Part shown: positions 62,150-64,000 of the stretch, one piece after another
How the letters are laid out: each line of letters begins with the position of its first letter
How positions within the stretch are numbered: position 1 is the stretch's first letter
DNA from: Allofustis seminis DSM 15817
Lineage (GTDB): Bacteria > Bacillota > Bacilli > Lactobacillales > Carnobacteriaceae_A
Reading direction: 5' to 3'
DNA length: 64,000 nt
Assembly (NCBI RefSeq): GCF_000374325.1
Contig: NZ_KB894081.1
Coordinates: forward strand, 62,001 to 126,000
Notes under the pieces: generated by a model
Databases searched by the model: none
Seen by the model: only the letters and a program-made list of their open reading frames with translations
What the model was told of the DNA's origin: nothing
Translations under genes and position numbers: made by a program

Positions 62150-64000
62150 ATGAAGGAGAGATTGAAAGGACGCTGGCTTGCAGGTCTTCTGACAGTTGCG
62201 CTATTCTTATCTATTTTGCCAATTAATGTATTTGCGGAGCAGAGTACAAATGATTCTAATCAAGTAGAACGCGATGAACTTGTGGCGGAATCCATAGAGG
62301 CTGATGCTTCGGTGCATGATATAGTAGCCGACACTGACACTCCTGCTGCTAATAATGACGCAGATGAAGTGCGCCCATCAGTGGGTGAAACGCCAGCTAA
62401 TAAAAATGATGAAATAGCATCGCTTCATTTAGAAGATGCGACATCTGCAGCGCTTAAAGCGTCTAATCCCGTTGCATTAGAAAATGAACAGACAAATGAA
62501 GCGGTTCAAAAAACATTTACCATTACGAAGAAATTGATTGCCACGCCTGATGCTCCAGAAGAAAAAGTGGGCGACTTTGATACTTATGATAATTTTGTGC
62601 GCCAAGGGACAGCAACTAATGCGCGAGATTATCTCTTTACTATCTATCTTAACAAGGACTATGATGTAGCGGACCATGATGGCGAATATATCTTCGGTGA
62701 TATTAATGTACGCATTACTTCTGGAAATGGCGGTCCCTTTTCCTTAAATTGGAATAACCTAAATAATATGCAAATAAGTAGAAGTGATGCGAGTTTTGAT
62801 AACATTATATTGGACGGACATAATACAACGAATATGATGTTGATTAATAATTCAAATGTTAAATTCAATGCAGGCGCTACATTCAGAAATTTCAAAAATA
62901 TTGATGGAAGAAATAATAACTTACGTCTGGAATCCTCTCGTTTGACGATTGAAGACGGGGTTGTGTTTGAAAATAATACAAATACTGTTACCGCTAATAG
63001 CAATGCACCACTTTCTGTAGATGATGAAAGCACGCTTATTATAAATGGTGGAGTATTTAGAAATAATACGAACAAGTCCTTTGGTGGTGTCATTTTATCT
63101 ATGGGAACGGTTGTCGTTAATGGCGGCCAATTTACGAATAATACGTCAGAAGTTAGCGGAGGTGCAATTGCCTCATATAATAGCCAGTTAACCATCAATG
63201 GCGGTACCTTTGAGTCAAATAAAGCAAAAAATGGTGGTGCCTTTGTAATTGCTGGTAGAGGGGCAAGTGCTGCGATCAATGGCGGTACCTATAAGACTAA
63301 TAGCGCCCAATTTGCTGGTGCAGCATTTGTTGATAATACTGCTTCAGCTAATATTACAGGTGGTATATTTGAATCCAACCAAGCAACAGGTGGTGGAGCG
63401 ATCTATGTCAATCGAAATGCTGTCTTAAATATTGCTGGAACAGTACAAAAACCTGTAATCTTTACTGGCAACTCTGCTACTTACCAAGGCGGTGCAGTGA
63501 ATTTAAATAAAGGTACGATGAATGTAGAGCATGCAGCCTATTTGAAAAATGAAGCAGGAATTGGGGGTGGCGCAGTATTTGTTGCCGATAACATTCCTAA
63601 TCCAGCCACTTTTAAGAAAGCAATCTTTAAGGAGAATATTTGCCGAGGATTCGGTGGTGGCCTATATGTCAATGCGAATAGCAAGATTGATTTAGAACAG
63701 TGCCAATTCATTGATAATCAGGCATCTTATGGTGGAGGCGTTGCAACAACGGCATCACGCAATATATCGACGGCAGACTCTTTAGTATCAATGAAGGAAT
63801 CAGACTTCACAGGAAATCAAGCCTTCCAAGGGGGAGCAGTGTTTACCGCTTTTCCAACAACTATTGCTGAATCTAATTTCTGGAAGAACAATGCGATCTT
63901 TAAAGAAGGAGATCATCAAAATCCACACCTATCAGGTTCTGGTGGTGCAATAAATGTTATGGATAGAGCAACCACCATTGTTAAGAGTGTCTTTAAGGAG
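62150..64000 (+). CDS. Surface protein with right-handed beta-helix repeats, 3' end outside window
   Basis: 617 codons, open to the right edge. A signal peptide (MKERLKGRWLAGLLTVALFL..NVFAEQS) is followed by an acidic disordered stretch to about residue 115 and then parallel beta-helix repeats: GGVFRNNT, GGQFTNNTSEVSGGAI, GGTFESNKAKNGGAF, GGIFESNQATGGGAIYV. These read like Pmp/polymorphic outer membrane-type GGAI repeats found in Gram-positive adhesins. A sortase signal would be expected beyond the window. Confidence 0.85.
   Translation, partial: MKERLKGRWLAGLLTVALFLSILPINVFAEQSTNDSNQVERDELVAESIEADASVHDIVADTDTPAANNDADEVRPSVGETPANKNDEIASLHLEDATSAALKASNPVALENEQTNEAVQKTFTITKKLIATPDAPEEKVGDFDTYDNFVRQGTATNARDYLFTIYLNKDYDVADHDGEYIFGDINVRITSGNGGPFSLNWNNLNNMQISRSDASFDNIILDGHNTTNMMLINNSNVKFNAGATFRNFKNIDGRNNNLRLESSRLTIEDGVVFENNTNTVTANSNAPLSVDDESTLIINGGVFRNNTNKSFGGVILSMGTVVVNGGQFTNNTSEVSGGAIASYNSQLTINGGTFESNKAKNGGAFVIAGRGASAAINGGTYKTNSAQFAGAAFVDNTASANITGGIFESNQATGGGAIYVNRNAVLNIAGTVQKPVIFTGNSATYQGGAVNLNKGTMNVEHAAYLKNEAGIGGGAVFVADNIPNPATFKKAIFKENICRGFGGGLYVNANSKIDLEQCQFIDNQASYGGGVATTASRNISTADSLVSMKESDFTGNQAFQGGAVFTAFPTTIAESNFWKNNAIFKEGDHQNPHLSGSGGAINVMDRATTIVKSVFKE

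Overview
The window is AT-rich DNA from a low-GC Gram-positive bacterium (Bacillota). The support is LPxTG-type and LPQAG-type sorted surface proteins, a dlt operon for D-alanylation of teichoic acid, a lantibiotic-immunity type ABC transporter, Tn1549-like conjugation genes and strong AGGAGG-type ribosome sites. The sequence does not let me name a genus. The 30.4-36 kb stretch is visibly richer in G+C than its neighbours.

Layout. (1) 1-4188: a defence cluster with the C-terminal five sixths of a FokI-like restriction enzyme, then a two-gene DUF4297 nuclease/SMC-type ATPase pair that looks Lamassu-like. (2) 4197-8363, minus strand: mobC plus a relaxase gene split by a 2.48 kb group II intron; the splice sites I place restore the frame exactly. 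(3) 8499-11014: an IS110-family element with a probable bridge RNA, then about 0.8 kb of AT-rich non-coding DNA. (4) 11070-21982: a large serine recombinase and a block of conjugative-element genes (CD1845-like, repA, dnaC-like, pcfB, virD4). virD4 is interrupted twice by mobilizable elements. IME-1 (15817-21743) and IME-2 (21968-27453) each carry a serine recombinase, TnpW-like protein, DUF3847 protein, an IncQ-like oriT, a MobA/MobL relaxase and variable membrane cargo. A truncated third element (IME-3) follows IME-2 in tandem and is cut off by a decayed IS30 (29204-30388).

(5) 30451-37817: two cell-wall proteins, one a BspA-LRR/collagen-like chimera. (6) 38149-43340: an IS481-like element has removed the front of hsdS; frameshifted hsdS remains next to an intact hsdR. 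(7) 43759-52579: a START-like protein, an XRE regulator pair, a LanFEG-like transporter with a frameshifted response regulator and an intact kinase, and two uncharacterised membrane-linked proteins. (8) 52598-57024: a graveyard of micro-ORFs and phage or toxin fragments threaded with about eleven dispersed, decayed copies of a type I-E CRISPR-like repeat. Two pairs are spaced exactly 61 nt apart, and three copies sit immediately 5' of minus-strand micro-ORFs. No cas gene is present. I consider this the most unusual part of the window. (9) 57496-61785: dltABCD, with a dltX-like gene at the 3' end. (10) 62150-64000: the start of a beta-helix surface protein that runs off the right edge.

Taken together, the left half is a conjugative element that carries defence genes and is itself parasitised by smaller mobile elements. 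Its coupling-protein gene is broken, so it is probably immobile as it stands. The right half is more chromosomal (cell wall, surface display, peptide immunity), with one heavily decayed phage/CRISPR-like patch.
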